64,000 nt of DNA from Xanthomonas translucens pv. cerealis (GTDB lineage: Bacteria > Pseudomonadota > Gammaproteobacteria > Xanthomonadales > Xanthomonadaceae), in assembly GCF_006838285.1 (NCBI RefSeq), contig NZ_CP038228.1:124001-188000 (forward strand), read 5' to 3'. The translations under genes and the position numbers were made by a program. The notes under the pieces are model-generated. The model was not told the DNA's origin and ran no database searches. It was given only the letters and a program-made list of their open reading frames with translations. Below, piece by piece: positions 1-12,922 of the stretch. Position 1 is the first letter of the stretch. Every line of letters begins with the position of its first letter.

Positions 1-839
1 GCGCCGTACGCGTCATCATCGGCGAGACCGGCAGCGCCTTGCAGGACAGCGCCGCCTCGGCGCAGCGCACCGAGCAGGTGCTCGGCGGCATCGGCCAGTT
101 GCTCGGCCGCGCCAGTGCGGCGATGGAAACCGTGGCCACCCGCGTCGCCGCGCAAGGCGAAGAGATCGGCGGCATCGACCGTGCGGTCGCGCATGTGGTC
201 GGACTCAGCCGCAGCAACCTGGAGCATGTCGCGCGCGTGGTCGAGCGCAGCGCGGCGCTGGCTGCCGGCAGCACCACGCTGCATGATTGCGTGGGCCTGT
301 TCCGCTTGCCGTCCGATCCGATGCAGCAGCCGCGGCACGCGCGCATTCGCGAACTGGCGACGGCGACCGCCGGCAGGATCGGGCAGGCGCTGGCCGATGC
401 GGTCGCACGCGGCAGCATCGGCGAGGACGCGCTGTTTTCCACAGACTACACGCCGATCGCTGGAATCGATCCGCCCAAGTATCGCACCGCCTTCGATGCG
501 CTGTGCGACGAACTGCTGCCGCCGTTGCAGGAGCCGCTGCTGGCCGCGCACCCGTGGATCGTGTTCGCGATCTGCGCGAACCCGGATGGTTACGTGCCGA
601 CCCACAACCTGCGCTTCAGCCAGCCGCTGAGCGGCGATCGCGCCCGCGACCTGGTCGGCAACCGCACCAAGCGCATGTTCGCCGATCGGGTCGGGCGCAG
701 CGTCGGCCGTCACACCGAGCCGTATCTGTTGCAGGTGTATCGGCGCGATACCGGGCAGATCCTGTTCGACCTGTCGGTACCTGTGTACGTGCGCGGCCGC
801 CACTGGGGCGGATTGCGCGTGGCCTACGTGCTGGAATGA
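1..839 (+). CDS. Methyl-accepting chemotaxis protein, C-terminal part (5' end outside window)
   Basis: The reading frame is open from base 3, so the start lies upstream of the window. The first ~80 residues are Ala/Ser/Glu-rich and helical, with regularly spaced small residues, as in the cytoplasmic signalling hairpin of methyl-accepting chemotaxis proteins. They are followed by a ~150-residue globular tail with the landmarks NRTKRMFADRVG, PYLLQVYRRDTG and GRHWGGLRVAY near the end. This tail is known from a subset of chemotaxis receptors as a cytoplasmic Cache-like sensory module. Role: signal transduction to CheA. Ligand unknown. Family call is fairly secure; the N-terminal architecture cannot be seen. 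Confidence 0.8.
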   Translation, partial: AVRVIIGETGSALQDSAASAQRTEQVLGGIGQLLGRASAAMETVATRVAAQGEEIGGIDRAVAHVVGLSRSNLEHVARVVERSAALAAGSTTLHDCVGLFRLPSDPMQQPRHARIRELATATAGRIGQALADAVARGSIGEDALFSTDYTPIAGIDPPKYRTAFDALCDELLPPLQEPLLAAHPWIVFAICANPDGYVPTHNLRFSQPLSGDRARDLVGNRTKRMFADRVGRSVGRHTEPYLLQVYRRDTGQILFDLSVPVYVRGRHWGGLRVAYVLE

Positions 840-970
840 GCGCCGCGGCGAACGCCGCACAAAAAACGCCACCGGTGTTGCGCCGGCGGTAGCGATCGGG
901 TCCGGTTGTGCGCCGATTCAGCTGCGCCCGGTTGGCGTCCGCCGCAGAAACGGGTCTAATAGCCGAAGAA

Positions 971-3051
<2,081 letters not shown>

Positions 3052-3121
3052 GCTCGGGATCATCCCGCCGCCGTGGCGTGCGCTTGTCTATGATGCGCGC
3101 ACGCCACTTCCGGAATGCCGC

Positions 3122-3787
3122 ATGCTCCGCTACGCGCTCGCCTTGCGCCGCCACCCGTCCGCGTTGCTGCTGGGCGTGCAATTGCTTGGCCTGTTGCTGT
3201 ATCCGCTGATGGAAGACACCGCCGCCGGGCGCGCACTGTTCGGCGCGTTCGGCATCGTGGTGCTGGGCCTGGCGCTGTGGGTGGTCAATCGCAGCCCGTC
3301 GGTGCTGTGGATCGCCTGGTGCCTGGCGCTGCCGTCGGTGGTGCTGTCTATCGCCGCGGCGCTGCGCCACAGTCCCAAACTCGGCGCGTTCGCGCAACTG
3401 CTGGAAAGCCTGCTGTATTTCTATACGGCCGCCAGCCTGATCGCCTACATGCTGCAGGATCACGAGGTCACCCGCGACGAACTGTACGCGGCAGGCGCGA
3501 CCTTCACCCTGCTGGCATGGGCGTTCGCCTTCGCGTTCTCGGTGTGCCAGCAATGGCTGCCGGGCAGCTTCATCGGCGCGCAGACGACGCAGTCGCCGCG
3601 TACCTGGATGGAGTTGCTATACCTGAGTTTCAGCGTGCTGTCCGGGGTCGGCCTCAGCGACGTGCTGCCGGTATTGCCGCTGGCGCGTTCGCTGGTGATG
3701 CTCGAACAGTTCGCCGGGGTGATGTACATGGCCCTGGTGGTGTCGCGACTGATTGGGCTCAGCGTCACGCGCAAACCCAAAGACTGA
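3122..3787 (+). CDS. Ion-channel-like membrane protein (two-TM pore domain type)
   Basis: A 221-residue integral membrane protein with about six hydrophobic segments. The last third has the layout of a bacterial two-transmembrane potassium-channel pore module: a helix (LLAWAFAFAFSV), a re-entrant segment YLSFSVLSGVGLSDVLPVLP, and a closing helix FAGVMYMALVVSRLIG. Where K+ channels carry TVGYGD this protein has SGVGLSD, so the filter is non-canonical and K+ selectivity cannot be assumed. Length and context (monocistronic, 70 bp after thiC) fit the small ion channel family proteins of xanthomonads. Function inferred only from the pore layout. Confidence 0.6.
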   Translation: MLRYALALRRHPSALLLGVQLLGLLLYPLMEDTAAGRALFGAFGIVVLGLALWVVNRSPSVLWIAWCLALPSVVLSIAAALRHSPKLGAFAQLLESLLYFYTAASLIAYMLQDHEVTRDELYAAGATFTLLAWAFAFAFSVCQQWLPGSFIGAQTTQSPRTWMELLYLSFSVLSGVGLSDVLPVLPLARSLVMLEQFAGVMYMALVVSRLIGLSVTRKPKD

Positions 3788-3831
3788 ACTGCGGCTAAAA
3801 AACGCGCCAGGCGGCGCGCAATCTTACAGCG

Positions 3832-4130
3832 TTATCCGACGCCTGGCCTGACGCCATCGAAACGGTTCGGGTCTTCCATCATTGCAGTGCGTAGACCATT
3901 TTCGAGCAACAGTTTGCTCACGACAAGCATGCTCATCGTGCGCGCATTTCCGTCGTCGAAAAGATGCGCCTTCTCCAAGTCCTGGCAGCAGCGCGCAATG
4001 GCGCTCGATGTTGAATCTCCCATTGGGGCAGCACGCATCAGTCGCGCATTGCGATCGATGATGTCTTGCGCACGTGCCACGAGTTCGCGACGGGTGCCAC
4101 GCAGCGCAAGCAGCGCGATGGGCTCTTGAC
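3832..4130 (-). pseudogene. C-terminal fragment of a Fic-like protein joined to an IS remnant
   Basis: About 95 residues ending in a clean stop, fused in frame by accident to the transposase remnant on its right. It contains DLEKAHLFDDGNARTMSM, which matches the Fic active-site loop HxFx(D/E)GN(G/A)R, followed by a helix (VVSKLLLENG) as in Fic proteins. The second conserved Arg of the motif is not present (GNARTMSM). Base composition is lower in GC than the flanking genes. Fic domains transfer AMP or related groups to proteins, and some are type III effectors or toxins. Only the tail survives here, with no start of its own, so it is called a remnant. The parent family is not identified. Confidence 0.5.
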
Positions 4131-4817
4131 TTGACCACGCCGGCCTCTTCCAGGCGACGGAAGCAGGCCAGGCATCGGTATAGACCTTGCATTCTGGCGC
4201 CAGGCGACGCGCTGTCCAGTCCTTGAGCGAGGCATTGTCAAAGCTGCGCACTGGCTCGATCACCACACACCTCGGCGAGGTGAAGGCGGCATCGGTTTGC
4301 ATCGCAATCAGGAACGACTGCTTGTTTTCCGACCCGCGTCCGGCCTTGCCACCGTTGCGCTCGCTGCCCAGATAGGCATCGTCGATCTGCACACAACCAG
4401 AGAGTTTCCGTGTCGCTTCGCGCTCGGCCATGACCTGCATGATTTTGTGCTCCATCCGCCAAGCCGTCTTGTAGTTGACCCACAGATGACGCATCAGCTC
4501 CAGTGCGGCCATATTGGTTTTGGTCGAGGTCAACAGGTGCAAGGCCAGCATCCAGGTCCGCAGCGGCAGTTTGGGGCCGGCAAACATCGTGCCTGCAATC
4601 AGACTGGTCTGATGCCGGCATCGCTGCATTGGTCATAGATCGCGGCACTGCGCTTGAAACGCGACCGCGCCCGCCCGGCACAAGAGGGACAACGAAATCC
4701 GTGCGGCCAACGCCACTTGTACAACGCACGGTAGCACTTGGCCTCAGTGCCGTATGACGTGAAAAAATCCGGCATCGATAATCCAGCTTGGAACTGCAAG
4801 GGATTGATGCTCATCAC
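4131..4817 (-). mobile_element. IS1595-family (ISXo2-like) transposase remnant, frameshifted and truncated
   Basis: Reading leftward from 4814/4817 the product begins MSINPLQFQAGLSMPDFF and carries the N-terminal CxxC zinc-ribbon region (CPSC), then after a one-base deletion near 4622 continues as CRHQTSLIAG, LLTSTKTNMAALELMRHL, QIDDAYLGSERNGGKAGRGS and VIEPVRSFDN. These are diagnostic for the ISXo2-type DDE transposase. A second one-base deletion near 4190 shifts the frame again (YTD, then LACFRRLEEAGV). Homology stops near 4131, where a Fic-like fragment begins, so the C-terminal catalytic part is lost. Not expected to be active. No terminal inverted repeats could be defined by eye. Confidence 0.85.
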
Positions 4818-4914
4818 GCCACCTCACAGGCTTCAGGTGACTACAGCATCAACTCAGGACAACGCAGATCCTGCGACTGCTGGCTGAAGGTGAGGGCTCA
4901 TCAGGTGCCTTCGT

Positions 4915-4945
4915 GCTCTTGCTTGCCTCGTGCACGAACAAGAGC
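4915..4945. repeat. Inverted repeat in the IS/HDOD junction
   Basis: GCTCTTG at 4915-4921 and CAAGAGC at 4939-4945 are perfect inverted copies, and the 10-bp palindrome TCGTGCACGA lies between them (4928-4937). The structure sits 33 bp beyond the stop of the leftward HDOD gene and could be a transcription end for it or the edge of the inserted DNA. Nothing else is recognisable in 4818-4977. Confidence 0.4.
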
Positions 4946-4977
4946 AGCGCGATCTGCTTGGGGATGGATGACCCGCT

Positions 4978-6093
4978 CTAGGCGGACGTCAGCCCCATCA
5001 GGTTTTCCGCCTGCTCGCGCCAGGTCGGCAGCTTGCTCAGCGTGCCGGTCTTGGCCAGGTAGTCCTCGTCGATCTCCGAGCCGCTGGCCAGCGCCATCGC
5101 CACGTGCACCGCGCCGGTGATCCAGAAGCTGCGGGTGCTGGAGCGCTGCGGCTGGCGATGGAACGCCACCGCCTCGATGATCGGCATCGGCAGGCCCCAT
5201 AGGCCGAGCAGGTAGGCGCCGGCCTCGGCATGGCCTGGGCGTTCGTCGTCGTCCTCGGCAGGCGGCTCGCGCTCGTTGCGGATGCCCGGCAGCAGCAGGC
5301 CGATGTCGGCCAGCAGTGCGGCGGTCGCGCCGAGCTCGGCGCTGGCAGTGGGCAGCATCTTCGAGGCCAACTTGGAGGCCATCAGTGAGCGCTGCTGCAG
5401 CGCGTTGCGTTCGGCGTTGGACAGTGCCTGCACCGAAAATACTTCGCTGGCCAGGACCAGGTCGCGCAAGGTGGCGATGCCTAGCCGGGTCACCGCGGTG
5501 CGCAGGTCGGACATCGTGCGACCGTTGGAGAAGTACGCCGAGTTGCACAGCTGCAGCACCTTGGCCGCGATCGCCGGATCGGCCGAGACCAGCTTGGCCA
5601 GGTCGGCGGCGTTGCTGCCCTCGTCCTGTTCCAGCGCATGCATCAGGCTCAGGTACAGATGCGGCGGCGACGGCAGCTTCTCGATGCGGCCGATGCTGGC
5701 GCGCAAGCGCGGATCGCCCAGCAGCTCCTGCAGTTCCTCGATGCTGGTGACCGCCTCGAGCAGCATTTCCGGGGACAGCGGCAGCGGCAGGAAGCGGTGC
5801 GCCACGCCGATGATGCGCGCCGGCGGCGCGCGGTTGCTCTGCTCGGCGTCGATCAGCGCGATGCGGATGGTTTCCGGGCTCAGCGTGCGGATTTGGCCGA
5901 GCAGGGTGGCCGTGGTCAGGTCCGGCAGCACCGGCGCGGCGATCAGCGCATCCAGGCGCTCGGTGGCGGCAGCGGCGATGGCCGAATTGCCGTCGAGCAC
6001 GGTCTGGACCTGCCAGTCCTCGCCCAATTCGCGAATATATTCGGTGACTTCGGCCGGCAGGCTCGCTTCGTCGCCGACGAACAGGATACGCAA
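4978..6093 (-). CDS. Receiver-like / HDOD domain signalling protein
   Basis: A 371-residue protein. Residues ~1-120 look like a degenerate response-regulator receiver (MRILFVGDEASLP at the start; the phospho-acceptor region reads LDALIAAPVLPDL, so the usual Asp is not obvious). Residues ~140-340 form an HDOD domain (LVSADPAIAAKVLQLCNSAYF, AVTRLGIATLRDLVLA, HAEAGAYLLGLWGLP). HDOD proteins act as adaptors in signal transduction, motility or stress control without known catalysis. The TTG start at 6093 is preferred: it opens directly onto the receiver fold and follows GGGGGAAG. Longer frames upstream are low-complexity. It lies downstream of ppa on the same strand. Confidence 0.8.
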   Translation of the reverse strand: MRILFVGDEASLPAEVTEYIRELGEDWQVQTVLDGNSAIAAAATERLDALIAAPVLPDLTTATLLGQIRTLSPETIRIALIDAEQSNRAPPARIIGVAHRFLPLPLSPEMLLEAVTSIEELQELLGDPRLRASIGRIEKLPSPPHLYLSLMHALEQDEGSNAADLAKLVSADPAIAAKVLQLCNSAYFSNGRTMSDLRTAVTRLGIATLRDLVLASEVFSVQALSNAERNALQQRSLMASKLASKMLPTASAELGATAALLADIGLLLPGIRNEREPPAEDDDERPGHAEAGAYLLGLWGLPMPIIEAVAFHRQPQRSSTRSFWITGAVHVAMALASGSEIDEDYLAKTGTLSKLPTWREQAENLMGLTSA

Positions 6094-6251
6094 GAGACTT
6101 CCCCCAGGAAGGGACCGGTTCACGCTCGACCGGCCCGAATATTCGTTCCGCAATGTACTCCAAACCCCGCAATGCGACAGGGTTGGCACTCGTAAAACGT
6201 GAAGCGGGTCAGCCGCGGCGGGTCTCCCCCTCCGCCGCGACGCCCTGTGGG

Positions 6252-6785
6252 TCAGACGCTGGCTTTGTAGCGCTCGACCGCGTCCAGCAGGATCTGCTTG
6301 GCTTCGGCCGCGTTGCCCCAGCCGTCCAGCTTGACCCACTTGCCCTTCTCCAGATCCTTATAGTGCTCGAAGAAGTGGCCGATGCGCTCCATCCAGTGGC
6401 CGGAAACCTGGGCGATGTCCTCGATGTGGCCGTAGCCCTCGAATACCTTCGCTACCGGCACCGCCAGGATCTTCTCGTCGCTGCCGGCCTCGTCGCTCAT
6501 CTTCAGCACGCCGACCGGGCGGCAGCGCACCACGCAACCTGGCACCAGCGGCAGCGGCAGCACCACCAGCACGTCGGCCGGGTCGCCGTCGCCGCACAGG
6601 GTGTTGGGCACATAGCCGTAGTTGCAGGGATAGCGCATCGGCGTGGACAGGATGCGGTCGACAAAGATCGCGCCGCTGGCCTTGTCCACTTCGTACTTGA
6701 CCGGCTCCGAATCCTTGGGGATTTCGATGACGACGTTGATTTCTTCCGGGAGATTCTTGCCGGAGGTGACCAGTTCCAGACCCAT
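6252..6785 (-). CDS. ppa: Inorganic pyrophosphatase (soluble, family I)
   Basis: Cytoplasmic enzyme hydrolysing PPi to two phosphates, which pulls biosynthetic reactions forward. The 177-residue protein is full length for bacterial family I enzymes, with the signature [10 protein letters not shown] (residues 64-73, the metal-binding Asp cluster), YEVDK (31-35), [10 protein letters not shown] (51-60), and the C-terminal [17 protein letters not shown] second PPi-hydrolysing enzyme of the membrane type is encoded ~0.7 kb away and a PPi-using phosphofructokinase 4 kb away, so the cell has competing uses for PPi. Monocistronic or followed by the HDOD gene. Confidence 0.97.
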   Translation of the reverse strand: MGLELVTSGKNLPEEINVVIEIPKDSEPVKYEVDKASGAIFVDRILSTPMRYPCNYGYVPNTLCGDGDPADVLVVLPLPLVPGCVVRCRPVGVLKMSDEAGSDEKILAVPVAKVFEGYGHIEDIAQVSGHWMERIGHFFEHYKDLEKGKWVKLDGWGNAAEAKQILLDAVERYKASV

Positions 6786-6980
6786 GCGCTAGCTCCAGTG
6801 GAGAGGCTTCTAAAGAGGTCTGCATTCTAGTCGGTTGGCTGTTGCAATGCAGCGCGGGCCGCTAAGCCTATTCCTACAAGGTTTTCCGACTCCATACCAG
6901 GCCGCATGGGGAGGTTTCCGATAGTGCGCGGCAGCACGGCGCGCGACGCTGCACACACAGTCCATCCAAGGAGCAAGGCA

Positions 6981-7469
6981 ATGAAAGGAATCCGGTATTC
7001 GATAGGCCCACTGCTGGCGCTTGTATTGCTGGCCTGTGGCGCATCCCAGGCGCAGGCGCAGCAGCAGGTCTACGTGGATGCGGCCGATTATCCAACCGCG
7101 GGTGCGGGTTGGGAGGCATTCGACGACCTGGAGCGGCGGCTTGCCGAGGACTTCGACCAGAGCTGTGGCGACACCTTCTGCGAGGGCGACTACAGCGACT
7201 ACCAGCCGCTGCGCTACCGCTGTTCGGTGCGCCAGCGCGACGGCGCGATCGGCCAGTGCGTGTGGACTTTCGGTGCCAGCGAGGCCAGCATCGACCCGGC
7301 CACCGGCAAGGTGCAGGTCGATGCCAAGCTGTGGCAGTGTCCCACGCCGCTGCTGCCGCAGACCCGGCTGGTGGCGCTGTACCGGGCGCTGGCCGGGGAG
7401 CATCCGTTGTTCGCGCCGCTGCCGCACAGTCAGCGCAGCGTCAACGACGGCCTGATCGATTGTCTGTAA
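6981..7469 (+). CDS. Exported protein of unknown function
   Basis: A 162-residue product with an N-terminal export signal (MKGIRYSIGPLLALVLLAC, then GASQAQA). LLAC could be a lipobox, making it a lipoprotein; alternatively signal peptidase I could cut after AQA. The mature part is acidic with six further Cys residues (for example SCGDTFCEGDYSDY and LWQC), suggesting disulfides in the periplasm. Start chosen at the ATG preceded by AAGGAG. It is divergent from ppa and convergent with hppA, from which it is separated by a strong hairpin. I do not recognise the family. Confidence 0.75.
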   Translation: MKGIRYSIGPLLALVLLACGASQAQAQQQVYVDAADYPTAGAGWEAFDDLERRLAEDFDQSCGDTFCEGDYSDYQPLRYRCSVRQRDGAIGQCVWTFGASEASIDPATGKVQVDAKLWQCPTPLLPQTRLVALYRALAGEHPLFAPLPHSQRSVNDGLIDCL

Positions 7470-7477
7470 GCCACTGC

Positions 7478-7510
7478 GCACCGGCGCTGTCGAATCGTCA
7501 GCGCCGGTGC
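7478..7510. terminator. Bidirectional hairpin between convergent genes
   Basis: GCACCGGCGCTG (7478-7489) and CAGCGCCGGTGC (7499-7510) form a perfect 12-bp stem with a 9-nt loop in the 54-bp gap between the exported protein gene and hppA, which converge here. There is no T-tract on either side, but position and symmetry fit a shared transcription end. Confidence 0.65.
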
Positions 7511-7523
7511 CGGTCGCAGATGC

Positions 7524-9551
<2,028 letters not shown>

Positions 9552-9807
9552 GACCCCTCCCAAGGATGTGGATGTCGCCCAAGCGATGGGGACGTACAGG
9601 GGGATCGCACCGAAGGAGCCTGAGGCATGCAACGACTCCGCGGCCGCAACGCGCCGATGGTGCGTATCGCCATGTGCGACCTGGCCTGAACGCACCGAGT
9701 ATGCGCCCCGGTCCTGCGCATCGCCAGCGGCAGGCGCCTACGCTGTCTTGGCGTCGCGTTCAGTCGGCGCGTGGCAGCGTGGCGCATCGCTTTCAAGGAG
9801 CAAGCCC

Positions 9808-10347
9808 ATGCAATCGACGATCCCGGCGCGGCGGCGCGCACTCGCTTCGACCCTGGCGCTGGGCCTGTGCGCCTGCGCGCCGCTGGCGGCGCTGGCCGCC
9901 GATCCGGTCCCGGAACGGCAGCGCCAGCCCGGGGCACCGCAGGCGGTGGGCGTGGTGCATACGATCCGGCAGATCCCCGAGGCCTGCGTGCGCTTCGAAG
10001 GCGTCTACACCGGCGATGCGGCCCAGCCCTACAAGTTCTCCGCGGTGCGCAGCAGCCCTACCTGCCAGCCGCGCGCCAAACTGGTGGAGTTCGACCAGGC
10101 CAGGCCCAGCGAGGCGACCGGCTGGAAATTCAACGACGTGATCCGCGTGCCCAGCGCCGCGTGTCCGTCGCAGCAGGCGGTGGTGCGGGTATGGCGCAAG
10201 CCGGTGGCGACCAAGGCGGATCTCGACGGCCAGGGCCAGTCGCGGATCTATCTGGAAGAGGCGAAGAAGCAGGCGGCGGCCGGCGCGATCGCGCAGGTGC
10301 CGCAGTTCGCCGCGCAGATGACGTTGGAAGGCGCGGCCTGCCGCTGA
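9808..10347 (+). CDS. Secreted or periplasmic protein of unknown function
   Basis: A 179-residue product with a clear signal peptide (MQSTIPARRRALASTLALGL, then CACAPLAALAADP) and likely cleavage after ALA. The mature part is soluble, with four Cys (EACVRFEGVY, SPTCQPR, SAACPSQQ, GAACR), probably two disulfides. The start follows AAGGAG at 9795-9800. It is divergent from hppA and convergent with pfp. Proteins of this kind are common, conserved but uncharacterised in xanthomonads. I cannot assign a function. Confidence 0.75.
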   Translation: MQSTIPARRRALASTLALGLCACAPLAALAADPVPERQRQPGAPQAVGVVHTIRQIPEACVRFEGVYTGDAAQPYKFSAVRSSPTCQPRAKLVEFDQARPSEATGWKFNDVIRVPSAACPSQQAVVRVWRKPVATKADLDGQGQSRIYLEEAKKQAAAGAIAQVPQFAAQMTLEGAACR

Positions 10348-10953
10348 GGCGGGACGCGTAGCGGCATTCCTTGCGAAATTCAGCCGCTGCGCGACAGCCC
10401 GCGCAGCGTGGCCGATGCGTGGCATGGGCATCTTTTTAATCGAGCGCCTGCATCACGCAGACTCGCGCAGCGCTATGGAGTTGATGACAGTCCCGTCCAC
10501 CGCCGTCGCGCGCGCGATCGGGCCGGTGTGCCAATCGAAGCCCATCCTCCATTCCTTGTCGCGCAGTTGCAGGGCAATTGCAGGTCGCCAGGCGGCAGCG
10601 TAGCCGAATCTTCGCTGCGAACCCATTACAGCAGCTGCGGGAAATGACACCCGATCGCTGTCCGCCGCAGCGAACGAACGGCGCCGTGGTCTGCCGCCGC
10701 TCGCGCATACGCGCAGTGCCGCGCAGCGGCGCACATGGAGGGAAGACCAAGCCACGGAGCGGCCTGTCGCAATAGCTATTGCGGTCGATCCGAGGTGCCT
10801 GCCGCGCACGCACAGCCTGATCCAGGCAACTCCGCCCTGCACTCGGTGCGCTGGGTCGCGGCGAGGAGCAAGCAATAAGCCTTCTCCCATCCCTCGGGAA
10901 AAGACACGCTGTAAACCGAGTTCCGAGTTCCGAGTTCCGAGTTCCGAGTTCCG
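10348..10953. other. 606-bp gap with no convincing gene
   Basis: Between two convergent genes. Several open frames cross it on both strands, but none has a ribosome site, recognisable motif or stable codon pattern. On the minus strand, 10453-10560 reads LRDKEWRMGFDWHTGP and on to a stop, which looks more protein-like than its surroundings and might be the tail of a decayed gene. The right edge is a heptad tandem repeat. Confidence 0.5.
10916..10953. repeat. Heptanucleotide tandem repeat (GAGTTCC)n after pfp
   Basis: About five copies of CCGAGTT/GAGTTCC run directly up to the stop codon of the leftward pfp gene, so the pfp transcript would carry (GGAACTC)n immediately after the stop. It belongs to the family of 7-bp-period repeats seen at many other intergenic sites in the window. 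Confidence 0.85.
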
Positions 10954-12213
10954 TCAGCCCTCCCAGGCCGGCAGCTTCTTCTTCACCGCCACGTTCTTCA
11001 GCGCCACGTACTTGGGCAAGCCATCGCTGCGGTCGTACGGCGGATAGGCTTCGCCGCGGATCAGCGGCTGCAGGTAGCGGCGCGCCTTCTCGGTGATGCC
11101 GAAGCCGTCCTTGCGCAGGAACGCCGGCGGCATCTTCTTCTCGTGGTTGGCGATCTTGCTCAACGGCGCGGCTTCGATCTTCCAGCGGTAGGGCGCATCG
11201 CTGCTGCGCACGATCACGGGCATCACCGCGTTCATGCCCTTCAGCGCGAACTGCACCGCCGCCTTGCCGGCTGCCTGCGCTTGCTCCCAGTCGGTCTTCG
11301 AGGCGATATGGCGGGCCGAGCGCTGCAGGTAGTCGGGCAGGGTCCAGTGCACCTTGTAACCGAGTTCGGCCTTGACCTTGCCGGCCAGGTAAGAGGCCAC
11401 GCCGCCGAGCTGGCTGTGGCCGAACGCGTCGGTGCCGCCGCCGGCATCGGCGACGAAGCGCCCGTCGGCGGTCTGGATGCCTTCGCTGGCCACCACCACG
11501 CACCAGCCGACCTTGTCCACCACCTTGCGCACCTGCGCCAGGAACGCGGCTTCGTCGTAGGCGCGTTCGGGAAACAGGATGATCTGCGGCGCGTCGTCTG
11601 GCGACTGCGCGGCCAGCCCGGCCGCGGCGGCCAGCCAGCCGGCGTGGCGGCCCATCGCCTCGTAGACAAAAACCTTGGTCGAGGTCTCGGCCATCGCCGC
11701 CACGTCCAGCGCCGCCTCGCGCACCGACACCGCGGTGTACTTGGCGGCCGAACCGAAGCCGGGGCAGGTGTCGGTGACCGCCAGGTCGTTGTCGATGGTC
11801 TTGGGCACGCCGATGCAGTGCAGCGGGTAGCCGAAGGCGTCGGCCAGTTGCGACACCTTCCATGCGGTGTCGGCCGAGTCGTTGCCGCCGTTATAGAGGA
11901 AGTAGCGCACGTCGTGCGCCTGCAGCACCTGCAGCAGACGCTCGTACTTGGCGCGGTCGGCCTCCAGCGACTTGAGCTTGTAGCGGCACGAACCGAACGC
12001 GCCGCCGGGCGTGTGCGCCAGCGCGCGGATCGCCGCGGCCGACTCCTTGGAGGTGTCGATCAGTTCCTCGCGCAGCGCGCCGAGGATGCCGTTGCGCGCG
12101 GCCAGCACCTTGAGCTTGCGCGCGCGCGCCTCGCCGATCACGGCGGCGGCGCTGGCGTTGATGACGGCGGTGACACCGCCGGATTGTGCGTACAGCAGGG
12201 TGCCTTGGGCCAT
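10954..12213 (-). CDS. pfp: Pyrophosphate-dependent 6-phosphofructokinase
   Basis: Interconverts fructose 6-phosphate and fructose 1,6-bisphosphate with PPi rather than ATP, so it can work in glycolysis or gluconeogenesis. The 419-residue protein begins MAQGTLLYAQSGGVTAVINA. It has YNGGNDSADTA, where PPi-type enzymes have GG(D/N)DS instead of the ATP-type GGDGS, the catalytic PKTIDNDL, and the substrate motif AMGRHAGWLA. Start set at the ATG behind AGGAGC; longer frames are spurious. It is divergent from adk (145 bp). Together with ppa and hppA it forms a local pyrophosphate-metabolism group. Confidence 0.94.
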   Translation of the reverse strand: MAQGTLLYAQSGGVTAVINASAAAVIGEARARKLKVLAARNGILGALREELIDTSKESAAAIRALAHTPGGAFGSCRYKLKSLEADRAKYERLLQVLQAHDVRYFLYNGGNDSADTAWKVSQLADAFGYPLHCIGVPKTIDNDLAVTDTCPGFGSAAKYTAVSVREAALDVAAMAETSTKVFVYEAMGRHAGWLAAAAGLAAQSPDDAPQIILFPERAYDEAAFLAQVRKVVDKVGWCVVVASEGIQTADGRFVADAGGGTDAFGHSQLGGVASYLAGKVKAELGYKVHWTLPDYLQRSARHIASKTDWEQAQAAGKAAVQFALKGMNAVMPVIVRSSDAPYRWKIEAAPLSKIANHEKKMPPAFLRKDGFGITEKARRYLQPLIRGEAYPPYDRSDGLPKYVALKNVAVKKKLPAWEG

Positions 12214-12358
12214 GGTCGGGGCTCGCTCCTGGGGTGGGGACATTGCCGGGACATTGCCCGGATGCGGTAAGCTGGGGACCTTGCGGTACAGCGCAGGCGT
12301 GGCCTCCGAGTCTAACGCCGCCGGCCGCGCACGGTAATTTCCTCGAGGAGTCAGGTTG

Positions 12359-12922
12359 ATGCGATTGGTTCTGTTGGGACCGCCCGGATCGGGCAAGGGC
12401 ACGCAGGCGGCCCGGCTGAAGGACAAGCTGCAGATCCCGCACATCTCCACCGGCGATCTGCTGCGCGCCGAAGTCGCCGCCGGCACCCCGCTCGGCGTGC
12501 AGGCCAAGGAAGTGATGGCGCGTGGCGACCTGGTTTCCGACAACATCCTGCTCGGCATGCTCGAATCGCGCCTCGGCCGCGACGACGTCGCCAACGGTTT
12601 CATCCTCGACGGCTATCCGCGCAACCTGGCCCAGGCCTCGGCGCTGGACGAACTGCTGGCCAAGATCGGCCAGCCGCTGGACGCGGTGGTGCAGCTGGAC
12701 GTGGCCACCGAACTGCTGGTCGAGCGCATCGCCGGCCGCGCCAAGGCCGAAGGCCGCGAAGACGACAATCCCGAGTCGGTGCGCAAGCGCCTGCAGGTGT
12801 ACAACGATTCGACCGCGCCGGTGATCGGTTTCTACGACAAGCGCGGCACCCTGGCGCGCGTGGACGGTGTCGGCTCGCTGGACGAGGTGCTGGCGCGCAT
12901 TCTGGCGGCGATCGGCCGCTGA
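12359..12922 (+). CDS. adk: Adenylate kinase
   Basis: Cytoplasmic enzyme equilibrating ATP + AMP with 2 ADP. The 187-residue protein has the P-loop GPPGSGKGT (residues 7-15), the AMP-binding ISTGDLLR, the DGYPRN motif and the short-lid form RIAGRAKAEGREDD-NPESVRKR, so it belongs to the short adenylate kinase type without a zinc lid. Start ATG at 12359 follows GAGGAGTC; a TTG one codon upstream is also possible. It is transcribed divergently from pfp, and the stop codon overlaps a potential pseudoknot-forming sequence. Confidence 0.97.
   Translation: MRLVLLGPPGSGKGTQAARLKDKLQIPHISTGDLLRAEVAAGTPLGVQAKEVMARGDLVSDNILLGMLESRLGRDDVANGFILDGYPRNLAQASALDELLAKIGQPLDAVVQLDVATELLVERIAGRAKAEGREDDNPESVRKRLQVYNDSTAPVIGFYDKRGTLARVDGVGSLDEVLARILAAIGR

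Noticed and set aside
4120..4931. GCTCTTGACTTG near 4122 and GCTCTTGCTTGCC at 4915 considered as IS flanking or terminal repeats
   Set aside because: They are in direct, not inverted, orientation, imperfect and short. Chance similarity cannot be excluded.
10453..10890. Minus-strand frame of ~145 codons after the 9808-10347 gene
   Set aside because: Only its last ~35 residues look protein-like. No start signal or family was found, so it is mentioned in the gap description only.
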